Shown piece after piece: positions 26,648 to 35,050 of a stretch of 64,000 bases of DNA; position 1 is the stretch's first letter; each line of letters starts with the position of its first letter. This DNA comes from Pontibacillus chungwhensis BH030062. Lineage in GTDB: Bacteria > Bacillota > Bacilli > Bacillales > BH030062. The stretch lies in NCBI RefSeq assembly GCF_000770675.1, contig NZ_AVBG01000004.1, positions 1 through 64,000 on the forward strand. Direction: 5' to 3'. The translations under genes and the position numbers were made by a program. A model generated the notes under the pieces. The model made no database searches. It saw only the letters and a program-made list of their open reading frames with translations, and was not told where the DNA came from.

Positions 26648-28282
26648 ATGAAATGGATAAAGAGCTTCCTTCTTGCAGTTTTACTATTAACATTAACCTT
26701 TGGTATGACAAGCCAAGTTAATGCGGAGGAAGGAACGTATGAAGAGTTATCATGGGAGAAGAAGCATGAATTACTTACGAATGCTGCACTAAAGTACGAT
26801 ATTCCTCCTGAAATCCTGAAAGCAATCGCAATGGCTGAAAACAAAATGAACCAATTCGATGAGAACGGTCACACTATTGTTAGTGATGATGGTGGCATTG
26901 GCATGATGCAAATTACGAACACTGACTTTGACTTTAATAAAGAGAAGTTAAAGACAGATACAGCCTATAATATTGAGGCTGGAGCGAAGGTACTAAATAA
27001 CAAATGGGAGAAGATGAAGGCCGGGACTTTGCCTGAAATTAATGGTGCAGATAACCGCCACATTATTGAACAGTGGTACTACCCTATTATGGCCTATAAC
27101 GGTATAGCAAACCGAAATAACCCAGACAATGAAGAACGTGTAAAACCAACTTACCAACAAGAAGTCTTTTCAATCATTGAGGAAAACAGCTTAGTTCAGA
27201 TCGCTGATACTCCTGAGCAATTTGAATTTGGATTAGATGATAAGGGACAGCTCCGCTTTAAAAAGATGACGTATTCTTGGGATGAAGCTGACTCACACAC
27301 GACCCAAATGTTCAAAGAAGGTGACAAAGTCTACGCTTTAAATGATGGAGATGCTTATTACGGAAACTTTAGAGATCAAAAGGAGATGGCGAATGCTTCA
27401 TCGAGGCGTATCCCCTACTATACAGAGCTTGAAATTACAGGTGGCCCTTACTTTTTAAACAGCACGCAAGACAATCATTTCATTACCTATCAAGTAGAGG
27501 GTGTAAATTTTAGTGGCTACATGGCTTCCTCTAACCTTCGTCCAATCGAAACCTTACCAAGTGGCTTTACTAAAGAGAACCCTAAAGAAAATGTAGCTAT
27601 TGATAAAACATGGGAGATCGAGATGAACACAACCATTGACTCTTCTACTGTTCATCCTCGAAATGTATATATGGTTCGCGAGGATGGTATGGGTATTCGT
27701 GCTGATGTCAGTGTTAACGGAAAATTCATAACGGTTAAACCTCAACAAGATTATATGCCAGGCCAAACGTACACCCTTTATATTAAAGACTTAAAATCTA
27801 CGTGTGGTAAAAAGATGGAAGATAAGGTTTCCATGACGTTTCAAGTAGAAGAGCCTTATAAAGAATCTGTGGAGAAAGAGAATGTCGTTCTAGAAGCGTC
27901 TATGAATAAGAAATCCTTTTCTGACGGAGATCAAATTCGGGTAACAGGTTCCATCGAGAATCAAGCCAACGAACCATTTGTTTATTACGGATCTTCTACA
28001 CTTTCTCATTCTGCCAACCTGCATTTCTCTATTCAACAAGATGGGGAGCCCGTTTATTTTAACGGAAAAGGCGATCTCCCCCCTAGATTTGTAAAAGATG
28101 ATTGGATCGAGCTCGAATTGAAAGCAGGGGCTAAGAAAACCTCTTTTGCTACTTTCGATCTTAGTATCCAAAACTTCATGGAGGAAGGCACTCCTATTTA
28201 TGATGCACCTAAAGGAGAATACACCCTTATAGCTCGATACGGAAGTGAATTCTTGCTGGAGATGCCGTTTGTCATCGAGTAG
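26648..28282 (+). CDS. Secreted lytic-transglycosylase-like protein with Ig-like and BsuPI-like domains
   Basis: 544 residues with a signal peptide (cut near VNAEE, residue 27). Residues about 38-175 resemble the soluble lytic transglycosylase fold: AALKYDIPPEILKAIAMAENK places the catalytic Glu in AMAENK, with GGIGMMQIT and the C-terminal YYPIMAYNG. A middle region (about 190-300) may be SH3-like (EGDKVYALNDGDAYYG). Residues 315-400 look like an SbsA-type Ig domain (IDKTWEIEMNTTIDSS ... YTLYIKDL). The C-terminal part (about 415-544) resembles the BsuPI proteinase-inhibitor fold. It probably trims peptidoglycan at the cell surface. It is a single gene with an AAAGGAG site. Confidence 0.78.
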   Translation: MKWIKSFLLAVLLLTLTFGMTSQVNAEEGTYEELSWEKKHELLTNAALKYDIPPEILKAIAMAENKMNQFDENGHTIVSDDGGIGMMQITNTDFDFNKEKLKTDTAYNIEAGAKVLNNKWEKMKAGTLPEINGADNRHIIEQWYYPIMAYNGIANRNNPDNEERVKPTYQQEVFSIIEENSLVQIADTPEQFEFGLDDKGQLRFKKMTYSWDEADSHTTQMFKEGDKVYALNDGDAYYGNFRDQKEMANASSRRIPYYTELEITGGPYFLNSTQDNHFITYQVEGVNFSGYMASSNLRPIETLPSGFTKENPKENVAIDKTWEIEMNTTIDSSTVHPRNVYMVREDGMGIRADVSVNGKFITVKPQQDYMPGQTYTLYIKDLKSTCGKKMEDKVSMTFQVEEPYKESVEKENVVLEASMNKKSFSDGDQIRVTGSIENQANEPFVYYGSSTLSHSANLHFSIQQDGEPVYFNGKGDLPPRFVKDDWIELELKAGAKKTSFATFDLSIQNFMEEGTPIYDAPKGEYTLIARYGSEFLLEMPFVIE

Positions 28283-28342
28283 ATACTTATCTTAAATTCT
28301 CAGGCTTTGTTTTAAAGTCCAAAACAAAAAATACACTAAACA

Positions 28343-28378
28343 GCAGTCCAATTATCCGTAATAATTGGACTGCTTATT
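28343..28378 (+). terminator. Terminator of the transglycosylase gene
   Basis: A 12-bp perfect stem GCAGTCCAATTA / TAATTGGACTGC (28343-28354 with 28362-28373) is followed by TTATTTTTAT. Confidence 0.88.
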
Positions 28379-28416
28379 TTTATTGATATAAACATCAATT
28401 TATCATTAAAAACATA

Positions 28417-28449
28417 ATTCGCCGCTACTCCTTAGAAGTAGCGGCGAAT
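28417..28449 (-). terminator. Terminator of topB
   Basis: ATTCGCCGCTAC / GTAGCGGCGAAT (28417-28428 with 28438-28449) forms a 12-bp stem directly after the topB stop. Confidence 0.82.
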
Positions 28450-28451
28450 AA

Positions 28452-30593
28452 TTAAGCTTTATTCTCAAAATCAAACTTAATCTTATACTCTTGATCCAAC
28501 TTTAGCGCCGTACTAAACGGCTTTTTCCCTTTAAACCCTTTCAACACCTTCGTCTGCTTCTTCTCACAGAGTGTTTTAATCATATTTTGCGTTAACGTCT
28601 TACCGGCTAGCTTTTTCGGGAAGGATACTTTACACCCTTCCTTATAGGCAGAACACCCATAAAACTTATAGCGGTCGACAATCGATCCTGTTGGACAGGC
28701 TGGGCACTTGGCAATGGGTGTGTTGTATTTCTTTTTGTTCCCCTCGCCTGTATCACGTACTTTTACTTTTTCAATCGACGCAGGCGTTTCTTCTATAAGT
28801 TTATGAATGAATTGATTCGTTTGCTTAATAAAGGTTTGTTTAGATCCTTGTCCGTTACCGATTTTCTTGAGGTAAGATTCCCATTTCGCCGTCATGGCTG
28901 GACTTGATAGAAGCGTGCCTTCAATAGCTTCACAAAGGGTAATTCCTTTCTCGGTTACGTACACAATGTTCTTCTTTACTTCGATATACTTCTGGGCTTT
29001 GATCGTTTCTATGATGCCAGATCGGGTTGCTTCTGTACCGAGGCCTTCGACTTCTTTAAGAATCTCAACGTCTTCCTCGTTATCAATAAGCTTCCCGCAT
29101 GTTTTCATCATGTTGATCAATTGACCTTCTGTATAAGGTTTGGGTGGCTGTGTCATACTTTCTTTAATATGAAGACGGGCACCTACTTCTTCCCCGTTTT
29201 TCACTTCTGGTAATAAGGGGTCTTTCTCTTGCTTGGACTTAGCGGGTTTTGGAAAGAGTTCCTTCCAGCCCCGCTTCACTTCCGTTCGGCCGGTTGATTT
29301 GAACGCCAGACCTTTTACATCCGTCATGATCGTTGTTTCTTCATACACATAGTCCTCATGGAACATGGCAAGTGTATTGAGCATGATTTCACTATAAATG
29401 TTCTTCTCTTCCCGGCTTAGTCCATTGATTTTGTTTTGGGTTGGGACTGTTTTAGTCGGGATGATGGCATAGTGCTCCTGAACTTTGCTGCTGTCGACGT
29501 AGCGTTTGCTTGGTCTTGTCGAGGCAGGGGTGAAAGATACGTTCATCGCTTCCTGATAACGGCCTAGATTCTTCACCAAGTACGAAAATTCGTTATCTGT
29601 AATGTAGTTACAGTCTGTACGCGGATAGGTAACGAGACGCTTCTCATACAGCTTTTGCATCGTTTTAAGCACCTGGGACGGGCTATACTTCCAGCGCTTA
29701 TTGGCGACACTTTGCAGGGTCGACAGAGAGTGAAGCTTAGGAGATTTCTGGTGCTTCGTCTTCTTATCAACGCTTTGAACGGTTCCACGAATGTCTTCCT
29801 TCTCTTTCAGACCGTGCTGATCCATAAGCGCCTGAACTTTGGCTTTGTCTTTCTCCTTAATCTTGGCTAAGCCTTTATAGCTCCCCTTCTCCGCTTGGAA
29901 GAGTCCTTCAATTTGGTAGAAAGGTTCAGAGACAAAGTTCTCAATCTCTTTCTGCCTTTGATAGATTAAATACACGGTAGGAGACTGTACTCGTCCAATT
30001 GATAGATAACCTGAAAAACCTTTCTTTTGAAGTAAAACCGTAAACAGGCGACTTGCATTGATCCCCACCATCCAGTCGCTAATCTGACGGGCTTTTGCTT
30101 CATCAAAGAGAAGCAGGTCCTTTTCATTCGTTTGAAGCTGATTGAATCCTTTTCGTACTTCGTCTTTCTCTAAAGAATTGATCCATAGCCGCTTAACCGG
30201 TTTCCCCTTTACTCCAGTCAGGCGAAGGATACTATAGAAAATATTAGACCCTTCACGGTCAACGTCGGCACCATTTATAATCACGTCCGCTTTCTGGAAT
30301 AGTGACTTCACGGCCTTAAACTGTTCCCATTTTCCGCTTGAGACTTTCTCATAAAATTGATCCGGTACGATCGGTAACTGATCAAGCTTCCATTTCTTCC
30401 ATTCCGGCTTATAATCATGAGGTTCTTTCAATTCGACTAGGTGACCGATTCCCCATGTAATCGTGGCACCTTCTGGAAAGGTACTATCTGGCTTTAATTC
30501 GATATATGTTTTCGTTTTTTCTTTAATTTGAAATGCATCGGCGTAGGCTTTCGCTTGAGATGGTTTCTCGGCTAAGATGACCACTCGTGTCAT
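28452..30593 (-). CDS. topB: DNA topoisomerase III (type IA)
   Basis: 713 residues from the ATG at 30593 (AAAGGAG nearby), giving MTRVVILAEKPSQAKAYADA. The Toprim domain has ILAEKPSQA and INGADVDREGSNI. The active-site Tyr is Y323 in RLVTYPRTDCNYI. Near the C-terminus one zinc ribbon is present (CPACPTG then YGCSAYKEGC), followed by a repeat-like wrapped domain. The enzyme cuts one DNA strand to remove negative supercoils and to decatenate replicated DNA. Its length matches the B. subtilis enzyme. It is a single gene with its own terminator; a small conserved-looking ORF lies upstream in the same direction. Confidence 0.95.
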   Translation of the reverse strand: MTRVVILAEKPSQAKAYADAFQIKEKTKTYIELKPDSTFPEGATITWGIGHLVELKEPHDYKPEWKKWKLDQLPIVPDQFYEKVSSGKWEQFKAVKSLFQKADVIINGADVDREGSNIFYSILRLTGVKGKPVKRLWINSLEKDEVRKGFNQLQTNEKDLLLFDEAKARQISDWMVGINASRLFTVLLQKKGFSGYLSIGRVQSPTVYLIYQRQKEIENFVSEPFYQIEGLFQAEKGSYKGLAKIKEKDKAKVQALMDQHGLKEKEDIRGTVQSVDKKTKHQKSPKLHSLSTLQSVANKRWKYSPSQVLKTMQKLYEKRLVTYPRTDCNYITDNEFSYLVKNLGRYQEAMNVSFTPASTRPSKRYVDSSKVQEHYAIIPTKTVPTQNKINGLSREEKNIYSEIMLNTLAMFHEDYVYEETTIMTDVKGLAFKSTGRTEVKRGWKELFPKPAKSKQEKDPLLPEVKNGEEVGARLHIKESMTQPPKPYTEGQLINMMKTCGKLIDNEEDVEILKEVEGLGTEATRSGIIETIKAQKYIEVKKNIVYVTEKGITLCEAIEGTLLSSPAMTAKWESYLKKIGNGQGSKQTFIKQTNQFIHKLIEETPASIEKVKVRDTGEGNKKKYNTPIAKCPACPTGSIVDRYKFYGCSAYKEGCKVSFPKKLAGKTLTQNMIKTLCEKKQTKVLKGFKGKKPFSTALKLDQEYKIKFDFENKA

Positions 30594-30675
30594 GGTCTCC
30601 ACTCCTTTCAACGAAACACAACTGTACTATGAGATGATAGAGAAGGCAAGGGGGAGGATAGAAAGTTGGGGAATA

Positions 30676-30709
30676 AAGAGAAGAAGGAAGCAACGGTTAG
30701 ATTGCTTCC
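30676..30709 (-). terminator. Terminator of the 42-residue gene
   Basis: On the minus strand GGAAGCAA / TTGCTTCC (30709-30702 with 30693-30686) is followed by TTCTTCTCTTT. The stem overlaps the stop codon of the small gene. Confidence 0.7.
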
Positions 30710-30825
30710 ACGATCCATTTTACCATCTTCCCAACGAGTCGGGGAAGATATAAGATGACATCAAAGAAGACATCAAGATACAATAGAGGAGAATCCCTAT
30801 ATTCTTTTCTTTTCTTACGGCTCAA
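30697..30825 (-). CDS. Small basic amphipathic protein (42 aa)
   Basis: A TTG start at 30825 is preceded by GGAGGTG at 8 bases, and the frame codes for 42 residues. The start is strongly basic (LSRKKRKEYRDSP), then a hydrophobic/aromatic stretch (LLYLDVFFDVILYLPRL) leads to an amphipathic helix ending KWIVEAI. This looks like a peptide that lies on or enters the membrane. A hairpin terminator overlaps its end, so it is a complete transcription unit or the end of one from the S41 peptidase side. Not recognised. The codon periodicity and signals make it more than a chance ORF. Confidence 0.65.
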   Translation of the reverse strand: MSRKKRKEYRDSPLLYLDVFFDVILYLPRLVGKMVKWIVEAI

Positions 30826-30937
30826 CGAATCGTCACCTCCACCATTATTTTACCATGATTAGGAAGATTTGTTGAAGAAAAGTTTGAGTAAAGAATGTTT
30901 ACGTTTGCTTTTATAGAGCGTAAGGTGTTTCGGGAAA

Positions 30938-32317
30938 TCACTCGCTTTCCGGGACCCCACACGACGTGGGGGCGTTCGACGTTGTCATAGGACGTGACAA
31001 CTTCCTTTTTCTTTTAAAAGCCTCCTCATTCGCTTCACGCTTTCCGGGGTATTTAAATTCGTCCTTATCTTTTCCCAAATATGCCAACGCCTCTTCAACA
31101 TCCACATCCCGTCTGGTATGCTCCGGTGTCCATGGAATATGAATATCAGGTTTAATTCCGACACCATTCATTCCTCTACCTTCATCTACTCTTAATTGTT
31201 TTGTTGTAGGGATCATAAGTTTAAACTGGTCTCCCCACGAAGCCTCAATTAGATTGGCATAGTCATTCACTCCAAGAGTACTTCTCCCTATTGTGGTCAC
31301 AATCTTCGAATGCTTCGATACTTCTACAATGGATTCAGCTGAACTAATCGTCGAAATATCGGTTAACAGAACGACTCGCCTTGGATACTCGTAGCCTTCT
31401 ACTACAAACTTCTCTTCTAGATCTGAAAGGTCAAAGCGAACTAGCCCTTCTCCTTGATGCTTTCTCCACTCGCTTTCAATCAAAGACAAGACCTCACGCG
31501 TTTGAGGGTCTTTCGTTTCCTTACGATAAGATTCAAAGTCTTTGAATAATCGCTCCGCATTCGCCTCGGTACAGTTATACAACATGAAGTTATCCTCATA
31601 CGGCTCAATAATGGTACGTCCATCAGGGAATATATAAGGCGCCAACCCATAAAAGGCCGAGTCATTACCACCTATGTTGTCTCGAAGATCTATTATTAAA
31701 TTCGGGTATGTATCCAAGAGTTTTTTATTCTCACTTATTAAAGCACTAATGGGCTCTGGGGTAACAAAGTCCGTTAGTTTCATAAGGAGAGTATCTTCAT
31801 TTAGCACTTGTAAGGAATGAACAGGCTTATATGCTTCCTTTTTATGGCGCTTCATCTCCACACTATGAATCCTTCCATACTCGACTTCCACTTCTATCGT
31901 TTGGTACTTCTCTAATACGCCTTTCCATAATTCTCGTTCTGCCCCCTTTTCACGAAGGTCCAATGAATGAGATTGGACGAGTTCTGGAATCGGAATCTGG
32001 TTCACAGAGATAATGGCTTGTCCTTTTGAAAGACGAGTTTCTCCTTTCAGTTCCGTCACATACAAACGATCTTCATACCGCCTAACCCGAAAGCCTCGGT
32101 CCCAGGAATTCTCTCCTTTAACTACAAAAAAGAAGTGGTGGTCGTTGAAAGCTAGTAAGTAATCTTCTACAAGTTCCCCGAACTCTTCTGGGGATAGGTT
32201 TGATTCTTTTAACACCTTTCTAAACTGCTCCGGATTATCCCACCCTTGTTTATCCTTCCATCCGGCATAATCGTGATGGGCAATCTCTACTACTTCGTCA
32301 AAAATACGTAAATAGTC
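30938..32317 (-). CDS. S41-family peptidase (tail-specific protease fold)
   Basis: 459 residues from the ATG at 32317 (GGGGGGA, about 5 bases upstream). An N-terminal helical region and a PDZ-like part (GFRVRRYEDRLYVTELKG, ISVNQIPIPEL) precede the S41 core: NLIIDLRDNIGGNDSAFYGL, then VVLLTDISTISSAESIVE with the expected nucleophile Ser in the SSAES block, and TIGRSTLGVNDYAN. The family's catalytic Lys after the T-x-G motif is not obvious, so activity is uncertain. There is no signal peptide, so it is probably cytoplasmic. The last 25 residues run into GC-rich repeat-like DNA and may be a late extension of the frame. Confidence 0.82.
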   Translation of the reverse strand, partial: DYLRIFDEVVEIAHHDYAGWKDKQGWDNPEQFRKVLKESNLSPEEFGELVEDYLLAFNDHHFFFVVKGENSWDRGFRVRRYEDRLYVTELKGETRLSKGQAIISVNQIPIPELVQSHSLDLREKGAERELWKGVLEKYQTIEVEVEYGRIHSVEMKRHKKEAYKPVHSLQVLNEDTLLMKLTDFVTPEPISALISENKKLLDTYPNLIIDLRDNIGGNDSAFYGLAPYIFPDGRTIIEPYEDNFMLYNCTEANAERLFKDFESYRKETKDPQTREVLSLIESEWRKHQGEGLVRFDLSDLEEKFVVEGYEYPRRVVLLTDISTISSAESIVEVSKHSKIVTTIGRSTLGVNDYANLIEASWGDQFKLMIPTTKQLRVDEGRGMNGVGIKPDIHIPWTPEHTRRDVDVEEALAYLGKDKDEFKYPGKREANEEAFKRKRKLSRPMTTSNAPTSCGVPESE

Positions 32318-32451
32318 CATCCAATCCCCCCATTTCACTTCTAATTGTTGTCTCCCGCCCACACAAAACTGAGATATATGTAAAATCTATCTGACTATCA
32401 CTCTACACGATGGTTATTTTTACCACAAGCGGTAAATGAGGGAAATTAGAA

Positions 32452-32489
32452 AAAGGATCTGCCCTTCAATTTAGAAGAGCAGATCCTTT
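32452..32489 (-). terminator. Terminator of the M20 gene
   Basis: AAAGGATCTGC / GCAGATCCTTT (32452-32462 with 32479-32489) forms an 11-bp perfect stem, with a T-run on the minus strand. Confidence 0.85.
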
Positions 32490-32494
32490 CAAAC

Positions 32495-33637
32495 TTATTT
32501 AGAGAACTCTTTATTTAACCCATACACATTTAACACAGCACGCGCGAGTATCCTCGTCCCATAAATCATTCGGCCTTGATTAAATGTCATATTTGGATGA
32601 TGCAATCCAGGGTTTAGGTCGCACCCTAGCCCGAGCATAGTCGCTTTTAGTTCAGGCTTCTTAATGGTATAGAAGTGGAAATCGTCCCCTCCGGGAGTTA
32701 CGGTCGGTGGCAACGTATAGTCAGCGCCTAACTCTGATTCGATTGCCCCCCTCATCACTTCAATCGCCTCTTCATTCGTCATGGCGGCTGCAATTTGATT
32801 AACTGCGCCAACTTTAATGGTCGTACCATACTGGAATTCAATCGACTTAAAGATATGCTCTACTTGCTCTTCTAATTCAGCCATAACTGGATTCGTTTGC
32901 GCTCTTAGATCGAGTGAAAGAGAAGCCTTACCAGGAATGATGTTTGTATTCGGACCGCCAGCCTGGAATTTCGTTACTTTTGCAGAATGAGGGACGCCTG
33001 GGTTCATACGAATCTGATTGATTGCGTTCACTAGTTGCGTACCTACATTCACGGCATTATGAGTCAGATGAGGCCTTGCCCCGTGCGCATCCTCTCCGTC
33101 GATTTCAATTTCCATCAGCTTCGTAGCACCGTGACCAATCATTGGTGTCGCATAGCCATCCTCCACTTCTGCCTGAGGCCGTAAATGAACGCCGAATAAA
33201 TAATCAACATCTTTGACCACACCAAGCTCTACCATTTTGAGAGCCCCTGCCGCCTTCTCTTCAGCGGGTTGAAAGATGAATTTAATCGCCACTTTATCTC
33301 TCAAATCTTCAAGACTATGTATAAGATATAAGACTCCAAGCACCATGGCCATATGAGAATCATGACCACAGGAGTGATTCGCACATTGTGTCCCGTTTAC
33401 TTCCTGCCAAAGCGCATCAATATCTGCTCTTAAGGCTACAACAGGTACGGTCCCGTCAAAATTTCCATACTTCCCTACGACACCAGGGCAGGCGTCAAAG
33501 GTTTCTGTTTCACATCCGTAGCTTTGAAGAATCTCCTCGATATATTTGGTCGTCTTATATTCCTGCCAGCTTATTTCTCCATTCTCATGTAAGTAATTAA
33601 AGGCTTGTCTAATTTTATCGTCGATTTGCTGCGACAT
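32495..33637 (-). CDS. amhX: M20-family amidohydrolase / aminoacylase
   Basis: 380 residues from the ATG at 33637 (AGAGGGG, 7 bases upstream). Metal-binding motifs of the M20 carboxypeptidase/amidohydrolase group are seen: ALRADIDAL, NHSCGHDSHMAM (Cys, His, Asp), FQPAEEKAAGA (catalytic Glu pair) and VHLRPQAE. A lid domain (about 165-275) follows, and the last ligand His is in DLNPGLHHPNM. It removes acyl or amide groups from modified amino acids or short peptides; the exact substrate is unknown. The pattern resembles B. subtilis AmhX, so the symbol is tentative. It is a single gene. Confidence 0.82.
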   Translation of the reverse strand: MSQQIDDKIRQAFNYLHENGEISWQEYKTTKYIEEILQSYGCETETFDACPGVVGKYGNFDGTVPVVALRADIDALWQEVNGTQCANHSCGHDSHMAMVLGVLYLIHSLEDLRDKVAIKFIFQPAEEKAAGALKMVELGVVKDVDYLFGVHLRPQAEVEDGYATPMIGHGATKLMEIEIDGEDAHGARPHLTHNAVNVGTQLVNAINQIRMNPGVPHSAKVTKFQAGGPNTNIIPGKASLSLDLRAQTNPVMAELEEQVEHIFKSIEFQYGTTIKVGAVNQIAAAMTNEEAIEVMRGAIESELGADYTLPPTVTPGGDDFHFYTIKKPELKATMLGLGCDLNPGLHHPNMTFNQGRMIYGTRILARAVLNVYGLNKEFSK

Positions 33638-33749
33638 GCTGCATCCCCTCTCGTTGTGCTCCATTGATTAAAGAACTTGAACAGTAGTATAAAGGACAAC
33701 CAAATGTCTGTAAAATATGAAAAGTTCAACAATTGACTGTCTCCAAAAA

Positions 33750-33775
33750 AATAAGAACTATCATACGTTCTTATT
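33750..33775 (-). terminator. Terminator overlapping the end of the DoxX gene
   Basis: AATAAGAAC / GTTCTTATT (33750-33758 with 33767-33775) is followed on the minus strand by TTTTTTGG. The stop codon lies in the stem. Confidence 0.7.
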
Positions 33776-34163
33776 TCGAGCCATTTTTATTATTTAACAG
33801 GTGTGAAATAGATAGTTTATCACTCCCCGCCATCGCCAATATAATGGAGAGTCCTAGTAAAGCAAGCGGGAATTCAATTCCTCCAATTAATCCCGCAGGA
33901 AGCTTAACAAGTATAATCGCACCCACCATCGTAAGTCCGAGTAAGATCGCTGATGGCACTACAAAGAGTCCTACTAATAAAAAGAGTCCACCTCCTGCTT
34001 CAATAACTGCTGTAACATAAGCTAACCATTCTGGCTGACCTAATTTACTAAACATCTGAACGGTGTTATCCATATGACCAAGCTTTTGAAATCCATGAGC
34101 CACCATAATGACACCAAGGATTACTCTCCCGAGGAAGAGGCCCCAACCGATTTTTTTATCCAC
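33771..34163 (-). CDS. DoxX-family membrane protein
   Basis: 130 residues with four hydrophobic helices. The GTG at 34163 fits the site GAGGTG six bases upstream better than the GTG nine bases earlier. The first helix carries LGRVILGVIMVAHGFQKLG, the DoxX hallmark; then come VIEAGGGLFLLVGLF, a third helix and LLGLSIILAMAGSD. The family acts in membrane redox or sulfur chemistry in some bacteria, but no reaction can be given for this member. It is a single gene. Confidence 0.87.
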   Translation of the reverse strand: MDKKIGWGLFLGRVILGVIMVAHGFQKLGHMDNTVQMFSKLGQPEWLAYVTAVIEAGGGLFLLVGLFVVPSAILLGLTMVGAIILVKLPAGLIGGIEFPLALLGLSIILAMAGSDKLSISHLLNNKNGSK

Positions 34164-34423
34164 ACAAAACACCTCACTTATAGTTTCCTAGCGATCGTCT
34201 GTCTCACATCCTTTGGTCACTTATCCGTTACGGGAAGTTAAACTTCTGATGCAATATAGACGAATTCTAATTAAATTGTATGGGATAAGCTTCAGGAATA
34301 GACTCAACAAGATTGATTCAAAAGGAACTATGAAACTTATGTAGAATTATGAAATTAGGAAAAAAGTTTTAGGATATGTGTTTGAAAAGGATTAGGCATA
34401 AGCATTTAATAGGAGTTGAATAT

Positions 34424-34975
34424 ATGGATTATGACGCGAACTTGAGAACCATAACAACAAACCGACTACAATTACGATTATTCCAGCAGGCAGATGCTCA
34501 AGAAGTGCAGAGACTTTGCCATAATAAGCAGCTTTATCAAAATACTCTTCACTTACCATTTCCTTATAAATTGAAAGATGCGAAGGAATGGATTAAACAC
34601 CACAAGGAAAACTTCCAAAAAGGACGATTATTTGAAATGGCGGTAACCGATAAAGAAAATGGCTGTTTATATGGAGCAATCGCTCTCTCCTACAAATCAC
34701 ACGCCAACAATGGGGAGTTAGCCTATTGGATCGGTGAGGAATATTGGGGCAACGGCTATGCTACAGAGGCAGGGGAAGCTATACTTGAATTTGCCTTTCA
34801 GGTAAAGCTGTATCACAGAGTTTACGCTCTTTCCTTTGACACAAACCCTGGTTCTAAAAGGGTCTTAGAAAAGATTGGGATGAAACAGGAAGGCGTTTTA
34901 CGTGAGCATGTGAAGAAAGATGAGCAATATAAGGATCTTGTTTATTTTGGAATGTTAAAGGGTTCAAAATCATAG
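34424..34975 (+). CDS. GNAT acetyltransferase, RimJ/RimL type
   Basis: 183 residues from the ATG at 34424 (AGGAG, 8 bases upstream); the earlier in-frame codon at 34376 has no site. The motif A strand and loop ELAYWIGEEYWGNGYATEAGEAILEFAF bind acetyl-CoA. The C-terminal VYALSFDTNPGSKRVLEKIGMKQEGVLREH is typical of enzymes that acetylate ribosomal-protein N-termini or small amines. It is a single gene that shares a bidirectional terminator with murE. Confidence 0.88.
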   Translation: MDYDANLRTITTNRLQLRLFQQADAQEVQRLCHNKQLYQNTLHLPFPYKLKDAKEWIKHHKENFQKGRLFEMAVTDKENGCLYGAIALSYKSHANNGELAYWIGEEYWGNGYATEAGEAILEFAFQVKLYHRVYALSFDTNPGSKRVLEKIGMKQEGVLREHVKKDEQYKDLVYFGMLKGSKS

Positions 34976-35005
34976 TAAGTTAGGTAATGCCAAGAAGAAC
35001 TTTAG

Positions 35006-35042
35006 AAAACAGTTCGCGGTATACGATACCACGAACTGTTTT
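35006..35042. terminator. Bidirectional terminator between GNAT and murE-like genes
   Basis: AAAACAGTTCG / CGAACTGTTTT (35006-35016 with 35032-35042) is an 11-bp perfect stem with an AT-rich inner loop. Confidence 0.85.
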
Positions 35043-35050
35043 CATTCGTA

